Shown: piece after piece, positions 33,634 through 45,367 of the stretch
Position numbering within the stretch: position 1 is the first letter of the stretch
How the letters are laid out: every line of letters starts with the position of its first letter
NCBI RefSeq assembly: GCF_932526225.1
Contig: NC_064042.1
Span: forward strand, 10,616,540 to 10,680,539
Length of the DNA: 64,000 bases
DNA from: Nematostella vectensis
Taxonomy: Eukaryota > Cnidaria > Anthozoa > Actiniaria > Edwardsiidae
Direction of reading: 5' to 3'
Notes under the pieces: generated by a model
What the model saw: only the letters and a program-made list of their open reading frames with translations
Told to the model about the DNA's origin: nothing
Database searches by the model: none
Program-made: the position numbers and the translations under genes

Positions 33634-36600
33634 TTATTTTTCATGACAGTCATCCTTTCTTGTAGTCCTAGTAGATGTCACATGCTTTCGTAACAAGTAG
33701 CCATCTACTGTCCCTTTGCGGCGTTCCAATCTTTGCTCCACCCGAGCCTCAGCGTTCAATTCTTTCTGCAGTCTTAGTGCAAGCTTAAAATCTTCCTCCT
33801 CTTGTAGCTGTTTTTGTTTCAGCAACTCTGCATACGCAGGATCAACCTCAGACAAGGCAGCAAGGTTATCTTGGGAAAGAGTTTCGGCACTAGAGTAACC
33901 GTCAGAGTTGCTTTCACACCTTTGGTTGTGCTGAGTGGGTGTTTCGTCCTTAGATTTCGGACTGAACCATTTCATTAAAGTAGGTAATTGTTTCTTTGTT
34001 GTTTTTTTAGCTTGTTTTAGAGTAGAGCTTGGAGAGGTTGAGTCCTGATCCACAGTGGTTGGTGCTGCTGGGGTGACCTTTTTAATAACAATGATCATCA
34101 GTAGTGGACATAAGACTTCAAATAAGGGGAGACATCGACTATTCAAAATACATTTGCACCCATTTCAATAAAGGTTGTCAGTGCAAATGTTCTACAACTG
34201 AAAGTAGCCAAGTGTCTCGAAGAATATGGATAAATCAAAACAATTATCCATTAAAGTTACCAATGCTACTGTAGGCTCTGATATTGTTGGACTTTGTTTA
34301 ACACCTTTAATTTTACCAATAATTAGTACCCATAAGCCATTTGCACAGACAACCTTTTGTGAAATAGGTATATTTCCCCAACTTGTATCCACCCTTTGCA
34401 TTTTAATTGTATCTTACATTTTATACAACCCAATCATTACATCTTACCCAGTCCCAGAGCTTCTCCTGTGTCTGACAAGCCAAGCTAAGTTATGCGGTAT
34501 TCAAGTAGCAAATACCAATATGCCATTTGGCTTGGTACCTTAGTTGGCACATTAACTTCCTCACTCAAAGACTTAATCTAATTTGTGTGACAAATCTTTT
34601 ACAAATGCAAAAATCAATGCAAATAAGGTATATATTTCAGTAGGGAACTATATATATACTTCAATCAATGTGAGATTCAAGCCATAACTAATTTCCAATA
34701 AGGTATCCCAATGTTTAGAAGAAAAAAAAAAATAACAGTCACCCAAAATATAAGCATGAGGAGCAATATCTAAAAACTGGCCTCCTGACATATTCAGTGT
34801 ATGGTACATTATTACAACATAACATAAAAGGTGATTAAGTTTCCCAGTTTGATCTATACCTTGTTTTGCAATTGCCTTGCAATCTCTTCATCCCTAAGTC
34901 TTTGTTGTTCTCTTTCCAGTGCATCACTTTCACTCTCTTTCATTAGTCTCTGGATAAGCTCTTCACTTGCTCTTTGTTCTGCTTCTTGAGCCAGCCGCAG
35001 CTAGGAGTTAGACAGAACAGATTTTGTTAACAATTATTCTGTAAAATATTAATTGTAATGTTAGATGCACACGAATCAGAACATCATGCAGTACTGAGGG
35101 CATGCTGGTCTTGTCAAAATGTCAAATATAAAACAGCAAGACTGGGGCAGTTTCCTTAAATAAGGAATAACTTGCCAGGAATGAATGCCAGGAATAAGAG
35201 CTATTCCAGGAATAAATCCTCTATTCTAGACTAGCTACATGCTCGAGGATCCAGCGTACTTTGCGGGCGCTCCTAAAGGTCACTACGGCAGAAGAGCCGC
35301 TGGAAATGTTTTAACAATTTTGAGTTCCAAACCCCTTGGGAGCTGCTGTGCCTTTTTCAGGTGTGAAAAAAAGGCCTAATCACAGCACAGCAGTGTTTAC
35401 TTGTAAATCCTAATTAAAGGCACTTGCGTTGCTGACAAATGCTTTTCCTGTTTGATGGATCAAGACGAATTCTTTCTTGAGTTTAAGTAAACTTATTAGT
35501 GGAAATTCGCCCGCTGTCAGAGGGTCGGGTTACTAGCAAATTTTTCCAGCAGCATTTTGCAGTAGTTGTAGTTGTGTAGCGCCCGCATTGCATGTTGGGG
35601 CACGTGTTTGTAACTGAGTTGAGTGAGTCGCCATCTTGAATAAAACGTTGAGTTTGTACACTCGGTTTCCCCCCTCACTATGAGCAGATACTACAGTAGT
35701 GACCTTAAGGGAGCGCCCGCAAAGTACACTGGATCCTCAAGCATGGACTAGCTATTCTTGCTTTCTAAAATCACAAGTTATATTTGTTATGATTAGTTAT
35801 GAATATCCTGAGGGAAATCCTGGTTAAAAAACTTGTAAAGGTTATAATGTTACCCTCTTTAAATAAAGATTATTGTATTTGTACTGTATTGTAAACTACT
35901 GCATGAATAGGGTATTCCTGGTTGGTATGTATAGCAAGTGCAAAAGGTTGTCCGAGCACCCTTAAGATGTGCTAATGAGTACACACAGCGTAATTTGCTT
36001 TGCCCAGACTATACCATTAGCTAAATAGGAGTTACCTTTTTCATCTCCTCCTCATATTCACTGCGTATTGCACCATTTTCAGAGAGCACTCTCTTGAGTC
36101 TTGGATGATCTAAAAAAGTTACCAACCCATATACAATGGTCAATCCCTTGGAATTGGAATTCTGAACCAGAAAAAGAAACCATTAAACAGTAGCCACAGT
36201 AATCATTGTCCAAGGCCTAATTAGTGGGGATGGAGACCCCCTCCTCCATAATTAATTAAAATCCTGGCTACACAATTGCTGCTTTGTTTTCTTGCTGTAT
36301 TTGCTGACTTCTCTGAATCCCTTTGCTTGAACATACATAGTCATTAAGGAATTTGATAAAAACAAAACAAACAGACGAACATTACTTTTAGTACTTATAC
36401 TGTAATTATACACCAATTTCAAATAAGGTTGCACTCAAAGAATCAATGTGTCATAGCCTGCAGTGGCTCATCAAAGAAAAAAATATTTACAAATAAACAA
36501 ATATTTATGTGTGCATAAAAATAAATAAAATCAGGCTCGGAAAGTTGCTTTTAGAGTCCAGGATTTAGCCACTTTAGCTTATATATGTTAAAAATTAGAT

Positions 36601-37030
36601 TTTCGAGTGCAACATTTTAACCTAAGTATTTGATAAAAGTATGAGATAGAAATGACAACTTTTTACCATCTTCAAAGTCCTCCTCTCCTCTGATTCTCTT
36701 CTCACATCGTTTCGGAAACAGTTTCTTTATTCTATCCCATCGTTTTCGGTCTACCAATGTTCCATTTCTGGCATTTCTGCGGGCCCAACTTGAAATTCTT
36801 ATTCGACACATTGGACATTGGAGATTTGCTTCTTGAACATTTTGAGTGAAACACATTTTGCAAAACTCATGTTCACACGGTAAAACGACGGGTTCAACTA
36901 AAAGTTGGAGACATATAGGGCATGTAAAATCCTCAATATCCTTTTCATCTTGCTGTGTACTGCCGACGAGACCTGTTATCAAGGCTTTTCCGGGCGAAAA
37001 TGGCACAGGGGAGTTAACATTTTCCGCCAT
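33634..37030 (-). CDS. RNF168: RNF168-like RING E3 ubiquitin ligase
   Basis: Four exons: 37030-36667, 36109-36036, 35000-34860 and 34077-33634. Joined they give 1,023 bases, 340 aa without internal stop. Exon 1 has a C3HC4 RING (CPICLQLLVEP...CEHEFCKMCF...CPMC) followed by a basic helix. Exons 2-3 are charged and helical (EYEEEMKK, ASEELIQRLMKESESDAL), matching the ubiquitin-binding UMI/MIU1 region. Exon 4 has the second ubiquitin-interacting motif (EEDFKLALRLQKEL) and an LR-type motif (RRKGTVDGYLLR), which targets vertebrate RNF168 to ubiquitinated histone H2A. Shorter than the human protein. The exon 4 acceptor (AAAAAG|GTC) has a poor pyrimidine tract. The family acts on damaged chromatin by ubiquitinating H2A-type histones. 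Exon 4 is duplicated at 5217-5660. Confidence 0.88.
35238..35745. mobile_element. MULE-like MITE in RNF168 intron 2
   Basis: Terminal inverted repeats of more than 40 bp (GAGGATCCAGCGTACTTTGC / GCAAAGTACACTGGATCCTC) flanked by the 9-bp duplication GACTAGCTA at 35229-35237 and 35746-35754. A 9-bp duplication fits Mutator-like transposition. No open frame of note. Confidence 0.85.
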
Positions 37031-38078
37031 TTTGTTTTCATCCTCGTTTTGGCGCGAAACGGCAACTTTAGCGCAATTCAGTAGGGAGGGGTGAGAAAGA
37101 TATGTCACAACACAGGTAGACCACTTGCCCTAAATAGTTTATTGGTAAAAAAAATCATTTCAGGCCATATCTTTATATCAAGATAAAATAGCTACTTTTT
37201 ATTGACACGCAATTCAACGCAACGCAACTCAATTCAATATTTGAATAATTCTCAAAATTTCCAATACCCAAAAAGATAATGCCAGACAAAATGTATATCT
37301 AAAAAGGGAATTGAATTTGTTTGACATATGAATGTTCTACAGAGCTTTGAAAATTTTTTTGGCCACGTGAAAGATTGATTGAATGAAGTGAATAATTCAA
37401 AGTTTTTGCAGGAAAATCTAAAACCATGTGTGAACCACAATAAAGCAAAGAAAAATTTGAAGCAGAGAATTATATGCGAAAAAAAAAATATCGTTTTGTT
37501 GTAGGTTTCAAAAACAGCCCACGCCTAAGAAATCAAGTTGATGGAGCAATCTGTAACCACACAACCATTTTCAGCAATAACTAAGGAGACATGTAGATGG
37601 GAACTAGTATAGCGCCTGCTTATATTTTCTCATGTAATTTGATTGGCATCTTGATCTACGTCACAACTAACTGGACCTGGGCCTTCTAGTTCATGACCAA
37701 ATCTATCAACTCTGAAGGGTTATATTGACTTTATATTCAAAGTGTACATTCTAACTGTAAAATTGTGTAAAATACCCCCCCTCCCCAACCAAAAAAAATA
37801 TCAGACTACATCCACCATTTTCCTTCTCTGCTCTGAGCAGTTGTCATGGTTATTTAAGATCATGGAAAGTACACATTTTTAACCTAGCCCAACTAAATAT
37901 TAAGAGATCAACTCTCAAAAATGATTACTCAGCAAAAAATAATCATGCAAAATACAAAATTAGAATAAATTATTTGATGAAATATCATCATGCAATTATA
38001 ACACATTCTTTGTTTTTCATTCCAATAAATTATTTAAATATATTACTCCTGTATTGTCTGTATCATACAGGTACTCCA

Positions 38079-41000
38079 TTAGTCTGTCTTCTCAGGTCCA
38101 TTAACAATACGCACAAATCCCTCTCCCACAATGGTGACGCCTTTTCCACAGAGAATAATAAGAAGAGGGATGTATATGCATGCCATAACTCTGTAGTATG
38201 GACCTACGAATGGATCACTGACAGCAGGACAGACCATATTGTTGAGATTGACTTCACTGAGCTGAAAGATAAATAAATATATAGATGTCAACAACTTGAA
38301 TAAGTCTTATTAGAAGGCAGAGGCAAAAAATATACCGGGATTATTGTAGGGGTTGTCAAAAGACAATTGAATAATCAAAACTGTAGGGCAAAAAGCAGAT
38401 GAAAATAAAGTGTCTGTTTTCTTTTGTGTAAATAATGGTAAAAATCCTTCACATTACCATTCCTAAAGGCTGAAGGACTAAAAACATGTAAGTGGCGTAG
38501 ATCACAATGGTCAAGATGCCCCAGCTGATGTCCAGTAGGGGGTCCATGACAAATGGCCCTGCATGTGAAAAAGCTATTATTACAGTACATTCATTACATA
38601 CATGGAGCCAAATGGGGAGGTGGGTGGGGGGAAAAGCTATCAACCACTACCCCCCTCAAAATATGACAAAAAATTCCTACAGACAAGTTACTGTGATAGA
38701 CCCCTAAAATAAAATTAAATATGCTCACCTCGACAATGTATAAGAAAAACTGGAACAATCAGTAGAATGAGTAAGTGCTGAATCCAGTAGATTTCAACTT
38801 CAAATGGGAGCTGAGGAATGGAAAGAGAGAGACTTGTTAACAATTTTTAAAAACCCAAAACTATATGTTCCATATAACAGTATTAGGTAGTTAAGAAAGG
38901 TTTAATGTTGGGTATTCTACTAATTCCTGCAATCTATGCATTCCCACAAGGCCAATCAACATATACTGTATACATAATTATTCACTTGATTTTACTAGTT
39001 CAAATGGTGTGTTTCTTATTTTAAATCTCTGCTGAAACAATTGCTAAATGGAATTGTGAAGCAAGTATGAATTCATTAATTCTTTATAACAATTTTTTTT
39101 TCTCTACACCCAACAAATCATCCCCCTTTTGTCTTGCCATTTTGTATAACACCCATCCGACCCTCCCAATTTTGTACTATTTCACTATTTCACATAATAT
39201 CCATCCCAATACTTCCTTTGTCCTATCATAACCTTGAGTGAGTGGAGTACAGCAACAGAGCAGTATGAACCTTACCAGTCTTGTATTTACAACAGGGAAG
39301 ACTACTGCCAAAAGGGCACCAAAAAGTATATACATATTGATTCTAGAAAACCAAAAAATAAAATGTCAGACAAAGAGATAATTGTTAGAGTCATACTGAT
39401 CTAAGGATTCCAAAATGTACCCTCTGCTTTCAAATTTTGGAATAATAACCTTTTCTTACATTGCCTCCTTTTTAAACCCCAATATCAGGTTGCTTTTTTT
39501 CATCCAAATTGATAGTACCACCCCCCTCCCTATAAGTGTCCTCTCCTCTCACTTATATGTTACCAATAAAATTCTGGAAATACTTCATTACTACTTAGTC
39601 TTTTAGTATCACCCGGATCCAAACATTCTGAAGTAAGTATTTTAAGTAAAGCATTTGGGGGTAAAGCCTATTGGCAGCGCTAGAGGTTAGCTGAGGTTAT
39701 GGTAAGGGTTATTTCCAGAATTGTGAGTACAAATAGCAAGAAAATTCATGGAAGAAATCTAAATTCAAGCCCCATCCCTTTCATAAAACCCTAGCACCCC
39801 CTTAAACAGACTACTGGATCTATCCCTGAAACTAAGGGGCCATCCACACTAACCCGGATTCATTTAATCTATATACTTTTTTCTACATTTAGGCCTTCCG
39901 TCCATCTCACTTCTGTTTTTGTCCTTCATTTTATTAATTGGCCTTCCGTCCACAATAACACAGGGGTTGGATCTGGTGAATCCGTATACTTTTGAAAATG
40001 AATCGAAACGAATCCATATACTTTGGTCCAAAGTATGGACGGTTGAATCTGTATCAAAATACCCCTACCCAAAAAACCCCTAAGTATTTACACTCACCTA
40101 AATAAACACAGCACATGTTTGCTTGGTTTGGCTGCAAGAAGATAGATCTAAAAACACAAAGATAAGGGTTAATCAAATCACAGGTCTGTAGGCATAAAGA
40201 GAGGTTGATCCAGAGGTCTTTTGTTTTTCCATTTCAAAGAAATTCTCTAAAGAAATGTAGAAACAATAAATCAAGGGCTTAACTTGAAAGTTAAGGGGGT
40301 AAATCTCACTTGATATTTGTATTTTGGATGGTGTGAGGCCATTTTATTTCATATGTCAATCATAAAATTTTGGCAGAAATTTCAAAAATAAATCTATAAG
40401 AAAAAATTAGTGAATCCTAAAATATTATAATTTATACAAAAAGTATGTAATTAGGGGACATCCCATAGGCTTAAACTACTCAACCCTGCTATGTTTAATT
40501 ATCTTATTACTTAGCAGAGTGGTAAGGGGGGGGGGGGGGGGGCAGGGGCACAGAGGCAAAATGCAAACCACAAATAAGGCAAAATACCATTTGGTCTAAG
40601 TTATTCCATTGAATGTCACGTTAGTTTGAAAGATTCAGTGAGAAGGCTCTACATCAATCTCTAAACATTTCAAATCATTGATCAAACGGATATAAGTTGA
40701 TAAGATCCATTGAGCCCTACATTTATTGATTTCAATGATCCCTCACAGAAAGAACACATGTTTAAATTCAATAACATTAAACACAAATTTATTATTTTTA
40801 ACAATTTTAACTGTTAAAAAGTAAAGGAGGATTCACATGAATGTTGATACAGTATCACAATATCCTAATACATTTGGCTAATCGCGGAAAGATTGCTCGA
40901 TATCCATCTTTATCAAACATAGATCGAACATGAACACTTTAGTCATACATCAACGAGTCCGTGTATTCAAGTAAATCTAATAGCAATCACAGAGCTTATG

Positions 41001-41821
41001 TAACCGTGTAAAAGCAACGAGCGTGCATTATCTGACAAGCACCTTGTGTTGTTCTTCAATCGAACAAGGTAAATGATCGAATCATTATTCGTATTCTCGA
41101 GCTGAGCTAAGCATAGAGCTGACCACGAGGGGAATTATAACACCCCGTGTTAGAAAAAAAAAATAGCGCCTTAGTCGAATCGAGGCTGTTTGGATTCGAA
41201 AAAGTATTGTCAAAATGGACAGGATAAGTGATTAAGGGAAATATGTCCCTTTTTGTGGTCATTTCTGAAAAGGGCTGATGAAAAATTTATATGTTTGGAT
41301 GGCGGAACCGATTTTGAAGAGTTTTTAGGGGCAATCCAAACGACCAAAGCGAAATAAATTTCCTGATTTATAAGAGCGGACATTTAATAAATAATGCTAT
41401 CTAACTGTTGTATCAAAGAAAAACTACGGAGTTATCGCTTTGCTTGATAAAGTATAATATATGAAAGCATTAATACCTGGAGAACATTCAAAACGTGACA
41501 CGGGTTGAGGAGATAAATGACTTGTTTCGTCGCGACTTTGAAACCGGCTTCAATCGCGAACGTAACGCATAACAAAACCAACAACAGTCTTCTTGCAAAA
41601 AGAGTTCCTTCCCTCAGTGGCGGCAATTTCTCTGGGATTCGACATCGCGGCAAGATAAAATAAAGCAGCACCACGCAGAAGAGCATATACGAGACTGTTT
41701 CGAGGACTCTTTGTCGTGTTGATAGGAACCTTGCACAAGCCGGTCCTCCATTTCCAGGTAAACTATGGTTCACCCCTCCGTATGCTATGTCCAGTATGAA
41801 GCTCCAATCAAGTTGAACCAT
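38079..41821 (-). CDS. TMEM164: TMEM164 multi-pass membrane protein
   Basis: Six exons: 41821-41477, 40147-40098, 39342-39276, 38810-38729, 38558-38458 and 38261-38079. All phases agree, giving 828 bases and 275 aa; the human protein is about 297 aa. The N-terminal YGGVNHSLPGNGGPAC, the core KQVIYLLNPCHVLNVLQ, GALLAVVFPVVNTRL, LPFEVEIYWIQH and the C-terminal EVNLNNMVCPAVSDPF all match the TMEM164 family. Several hydrophobic segments fit a polytopic membrane protein. The mammalian protein is reported as a cysteine-dependent phospholipid acyltransferase that makes C20:4 ether phospholipids. The start at 41821 was chosen because family similarity begins there. Introns carry simple repeats and a G-run near 40530. 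Confidence 0.92.
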
Positions 41822-42221
41822 CGTTGGTTGTTTAAATGTTTTAGTTTCTTTGCTAGCGGTGATCAAATCACTGATGGTACTGTGAACGGTATTTCGCTCA
41901 TTACACCTATTTGTGTTGTTTTCGTATTCGCGCCGCGGTACCCTCGCCTCGTTTCGGTGCTGAGTCCGAGGCACCGGAAGGCAATGACTAATTTTTTTTT
42001 CTTATTTTTCTTCTTTGGCGTGGGGAGGGGAGGGACTTGTGGCCATATTGGTTTAAAAATATGCCCTTAAGATGTGTGGATGTAGCTACTGCAGCAAGTA
42101 TTTACAACTGTAATGTTATAATATATCTTTAGGTCATTTCATAGTATAATCATACTATAAAAAGTGTTGATGAACGGTAGACTCTCAAGGATTAAAAAGA
42201 AAAAAAAAAATTCAGTGGGGA

Positions 42222-42292
42222 GGACTCGGATCCGTGGCCTTATGCAAACTACGGATTCCGATCACTGACCCAAACCACTTAGCCACGATCTT
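42222..42292 (-). other. tRNA-like sequence (degenerate)
   Basis: On the - strand, an A-box-like TGGCTAAGTGGTT and a B-box-like GGATCCGAGTCC are spaced as in a Ser/Leu-type tRNA, followed by a run of T. Acceptor and anticodon stems do not pair well, so it is more likely a SINE head or tRNA relic than a working tRNA gene. Confidence 0.35.
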
Positions 42293-42824
42293 ATTAGTGT
42301 CTGTATTGAACTGTTCGAAAAGACACGTCGAGCACGTCGAATTCCAGTTACTTTTCTCTTTCACAAATATGAAATACCCGCTACAATTGATCACATTACT
42401 GTTGTACAATATGAATTTTGTATAATAATATAAAAAGTGCGAATTCATCATTCGATAAGTAAATTTGCGGGGGCATGTTTTTAAACGAAATAATATCTTT
42501 GAACCTACAGATAACCTCAATAAAGCTTTGCAACTTGATTTAATGTCAAAAGGAATCGGATATGGTCGAAAAAAACTAAGCTTAAATACTCGAAATGACC
42601 AAATGAGAGCGTGTTTACATAAGCTCGTGTGTTTCGGCACGTATTGCAAACTGTTTATTAAACTCATCAACACTAGATGAGTTGGCGGGTGGGTGCCCAA
42701 TGGAGATTGCTGCGCTCGGTAACCATGGCAACCATGTCACCGTCCCACACTGGGCACACGTCACACTGATAAGCAGTGGAATACTAAGTAACTATATACC
42801 TCAGGGATGGGAGGGGAGGGAAAT

Positions 42825-45367
42825 CGCTTCCTACGTCTTAGCACGAAACGACGTTTGATCAGAGAGGATTTGCCGCTCGGTGCAAAACTACCCTTTGAAA
42901 GCATACCGCTGCACCACGCGCGCCGGCGCCGGTCGCACAAGCGACTGACACACTACCCGACAGCGCGATAGGACCGCGGCGCAATACTGAGAGTTAGCTG
43001 GGCCGACTAGAATAAAATCGTCGAGGTAATGTACCACATTATGATTATTGATGAGAATCCACTCGACCATGTTCGCGACGCAGTTGAAAATATAAGGCGC
43101 TGACCGAAGACCGAACGCCAAAGTCAAATAAAAATCGTCAACATAAAAATCGCCTCGCCATTTCATACCTAGCAGATACCGATCGGAAGGGTGAACCGGA
43201 ATGTTGCGATAAGCCGCCTCCACACCGAATTTTGCGATCTGAGCTCCGGGCCCGAACTGCGCGACCATTTGAATGATCTCGTCCATGCGCACATATTGCA
43301 AGGAAAACGCTGCTGCATCGATACCATCGTTAACGCTACAACCCGCCGGGCCGGACAAGTCAACTATTAATCTCCACTTCCCCGGCTGACCCGCCTTAGG
43401 AATCACTCCGAATCCGTTGGTATGCCACCCTATCTAATCTGACCTGATTGGCCAAATAGTCGTCGATAACCTGAGGATTTTTTCGCGCGGAAAGCTTGTT
43501 GTCGCGCGCCGATTTGAACGGGGTTCCCTGTAATGACGTACTCGACGCATTCCGGTTGTGGGTGATACGCCAGTTCCCGAGCGAAGGCCTCTGGGCTTAA
43601 AGGGGTTACCTGGGACACGGGAGGGAGACCATGCAACGCTGTGAATAGAAAAAACCCCTAAGCTACCATCCCCCAAGTATAGGCACTATATGTACGTAAT
43701 CTGTATAAAGAACGAAGAAAGTATAGGGGTCAGGCGTCTGCCTAGGAAGGGGAGGGAGTGAGGCATAACAAACAGCAACCATGACAAGTACTCTAGTTTA
43801 TAAGCTTACAAGAACCCTCGTATACACAACTGCCATACAACAACCTGCTAAGGTGCAAGAATAGGCGCATAAGATATTAAAGCCGCATTGTCACCAGTTT
43901 ACTTCAGGTCGATTACCTAACAATCTCCGATGATTTTTAACGGAAAACGCGAAAAATATTTCACAATATTGTCAGAATTGTGTTTACTGGAAGTTTATTC
44001 GAGGATGTGATTGATAATTTAGAGCGGATGGCCTCTTAAATATCTCGGATTTTTATAGATTCTTTAGTCTTTTAACGGTTGAGGTTTCCGTCGGACGCCC
44101 GGAAGTAAACTGGTGACAATGCGGCTTTAAGTAAAAGTACCATAACTAGTAGACTAGTGTCTCTAAAAACAGTCAACAAACCCCACAAGGGTTTGACGAT
44201 CCTGCTGCCGCCCTGGGCCATCTCAGGCCCACCGCGTGCGCGACTCCTTTCCAGGTAGTGGCTCTGGAGACGACGCCTTGCGCCTTCGCCCTGCGCTCGA
44301 CGGGCCCTCGCGCGCCGGATGGTTCCCGTCGCAGTAAGCGCACTGGTGAGTGTAGCGGCACCCCGGGAAGTAACACCTGGCGAAATTCCACGAGCGACAT
44401 GCCTCCGAACTTGTAGGGCGACCCCTACCGGCTTCCGGGCGGGCTAACGCTCCCGCTGCGCAAACGTTAAATATCTGCGGGTGAAGTTGGGACCAATAGG
44501 TCAGCTTGACCGCGGCCGCGTGCTTGCGAAACGCTCTATCGTAATTCAGCCATATGCGACCGGCGAACTGGCGATAAGTGCGCAAAATCCCTAACTTGTA
44601 CAGCAGTAAATCCCTATTCCTCTGAGGGAACTTAGAGCAAAGGATCAGCGCATAGATCGAAAAAGCCTCACACCACGCCCCAATATCCTCGATGACCCGC
44701 CGAGGTCTCTTATTTGCCGTCGTAAGTACAAGATTGCCGTTCATAAAGAGCTGCGGCTCCAAGTTTACCTCTCGCAGGTTTGAAGTCAAAAGCTCGCTAA
44801 GCCCCACGAACCGCCCGCCCACAATTGATGATACCAGTTTTGCAGGGACTGGCGAGACCCAGATGCCACAATAAATGGCTCGCCGACCGCCGGAGAATGC
44901 ATCATCATGGGCGCCATGGCCGTCAAGTCAACGCTGCCCGAGGCGACCGATAACGGGAGAGCAGCACTCAAACCCGCCACACCGGACGGAGCCGACGCGA
45001 TAGAGAAAGTGTTGACTAAATCTGGCAACATACCTGGCGTAACGGGAGTCGCCCTAGTACCTGACGCCGGAAAAACCCCCGCCGACCCCGTTTTCGTCTC
45101 GTCCTGGACTCGATGTTATTGATTTTTCACTGCTCGCCGCCGGAAATTGGGCAAAAGAGCGAACCTCCTCCCTCATCACCTCCCGGATAGCTTCCATGAA
45201 CTCGCTCGAAGGCCTGTCCGCCATACCGCCGAAGAAAAACCAGAAATGTGACGAAAAAATAGCTAAACCGCTTCCTACATCTTAGCACGAAACGACGTTT
45301 GATCAGAGAGGATTTGCCGCTCGGTGCAAAGCTACCCTTCGAAAGCATACCGCGCACCACGCGCGCC
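42825..45367 (-). mobile_element. Degenerate DIRS-like retrotransposon
   Basis: On the - strand, a Gag-like ORF (44822-44223) with a Cys/His cluster (CRSWNFARCYFPGCRYTHQC) is followed by a frameshifted reverse transcriptase (about 43636-42888) containing KWRLIVDLSGPAGCSVNDGI and YLDDF. The first catalytic motif reads AKFGVEAAYR where the family has an aspartate at the G position, so the RT is dead. Near-identical direct repeats of about 95 bp (42825-42923 and 45269-45367) bound the element. RNase H and tyrosine recombinase are not present. A family-A MITE splits it at 43881-44126. Confidence 0.8.
43881..44126. mobile_element. TTAA-flanked MITE, family A, inside the DIRS-like element
   Basis: Full-length copy with both inverted ends and TTAA at 43877-43880 and 44127-44130, lying between the Gag-like and RT-like ORFs. 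It is therefore younger than the retroelement. Confidence 0.85.

Larger units (their letters stand above)
26784..34467 (+). repeat. Segmental duplication, copy 2
   Basis: Matches 1-6044 in the same orientation. This copy sits in its native gene context: it contains the first visible astacin exon, the PELP1 last exon, and exon 4 plus part of intron 3 of the RNF168-like gene. Differences from copy 1 are scattered substitutions, small indels, a longer minisatellite and a SINE insertion at 31755-32094. The left limit inside this window (26784) only marks where copy 1 is cut by the window edge. Confidence 0.93.

Noticed and set aside
42222-42292. Functional tRNA gene on the - strand
   Set aside because: Boxes are present but stems do not pair; more likely a SINE head.
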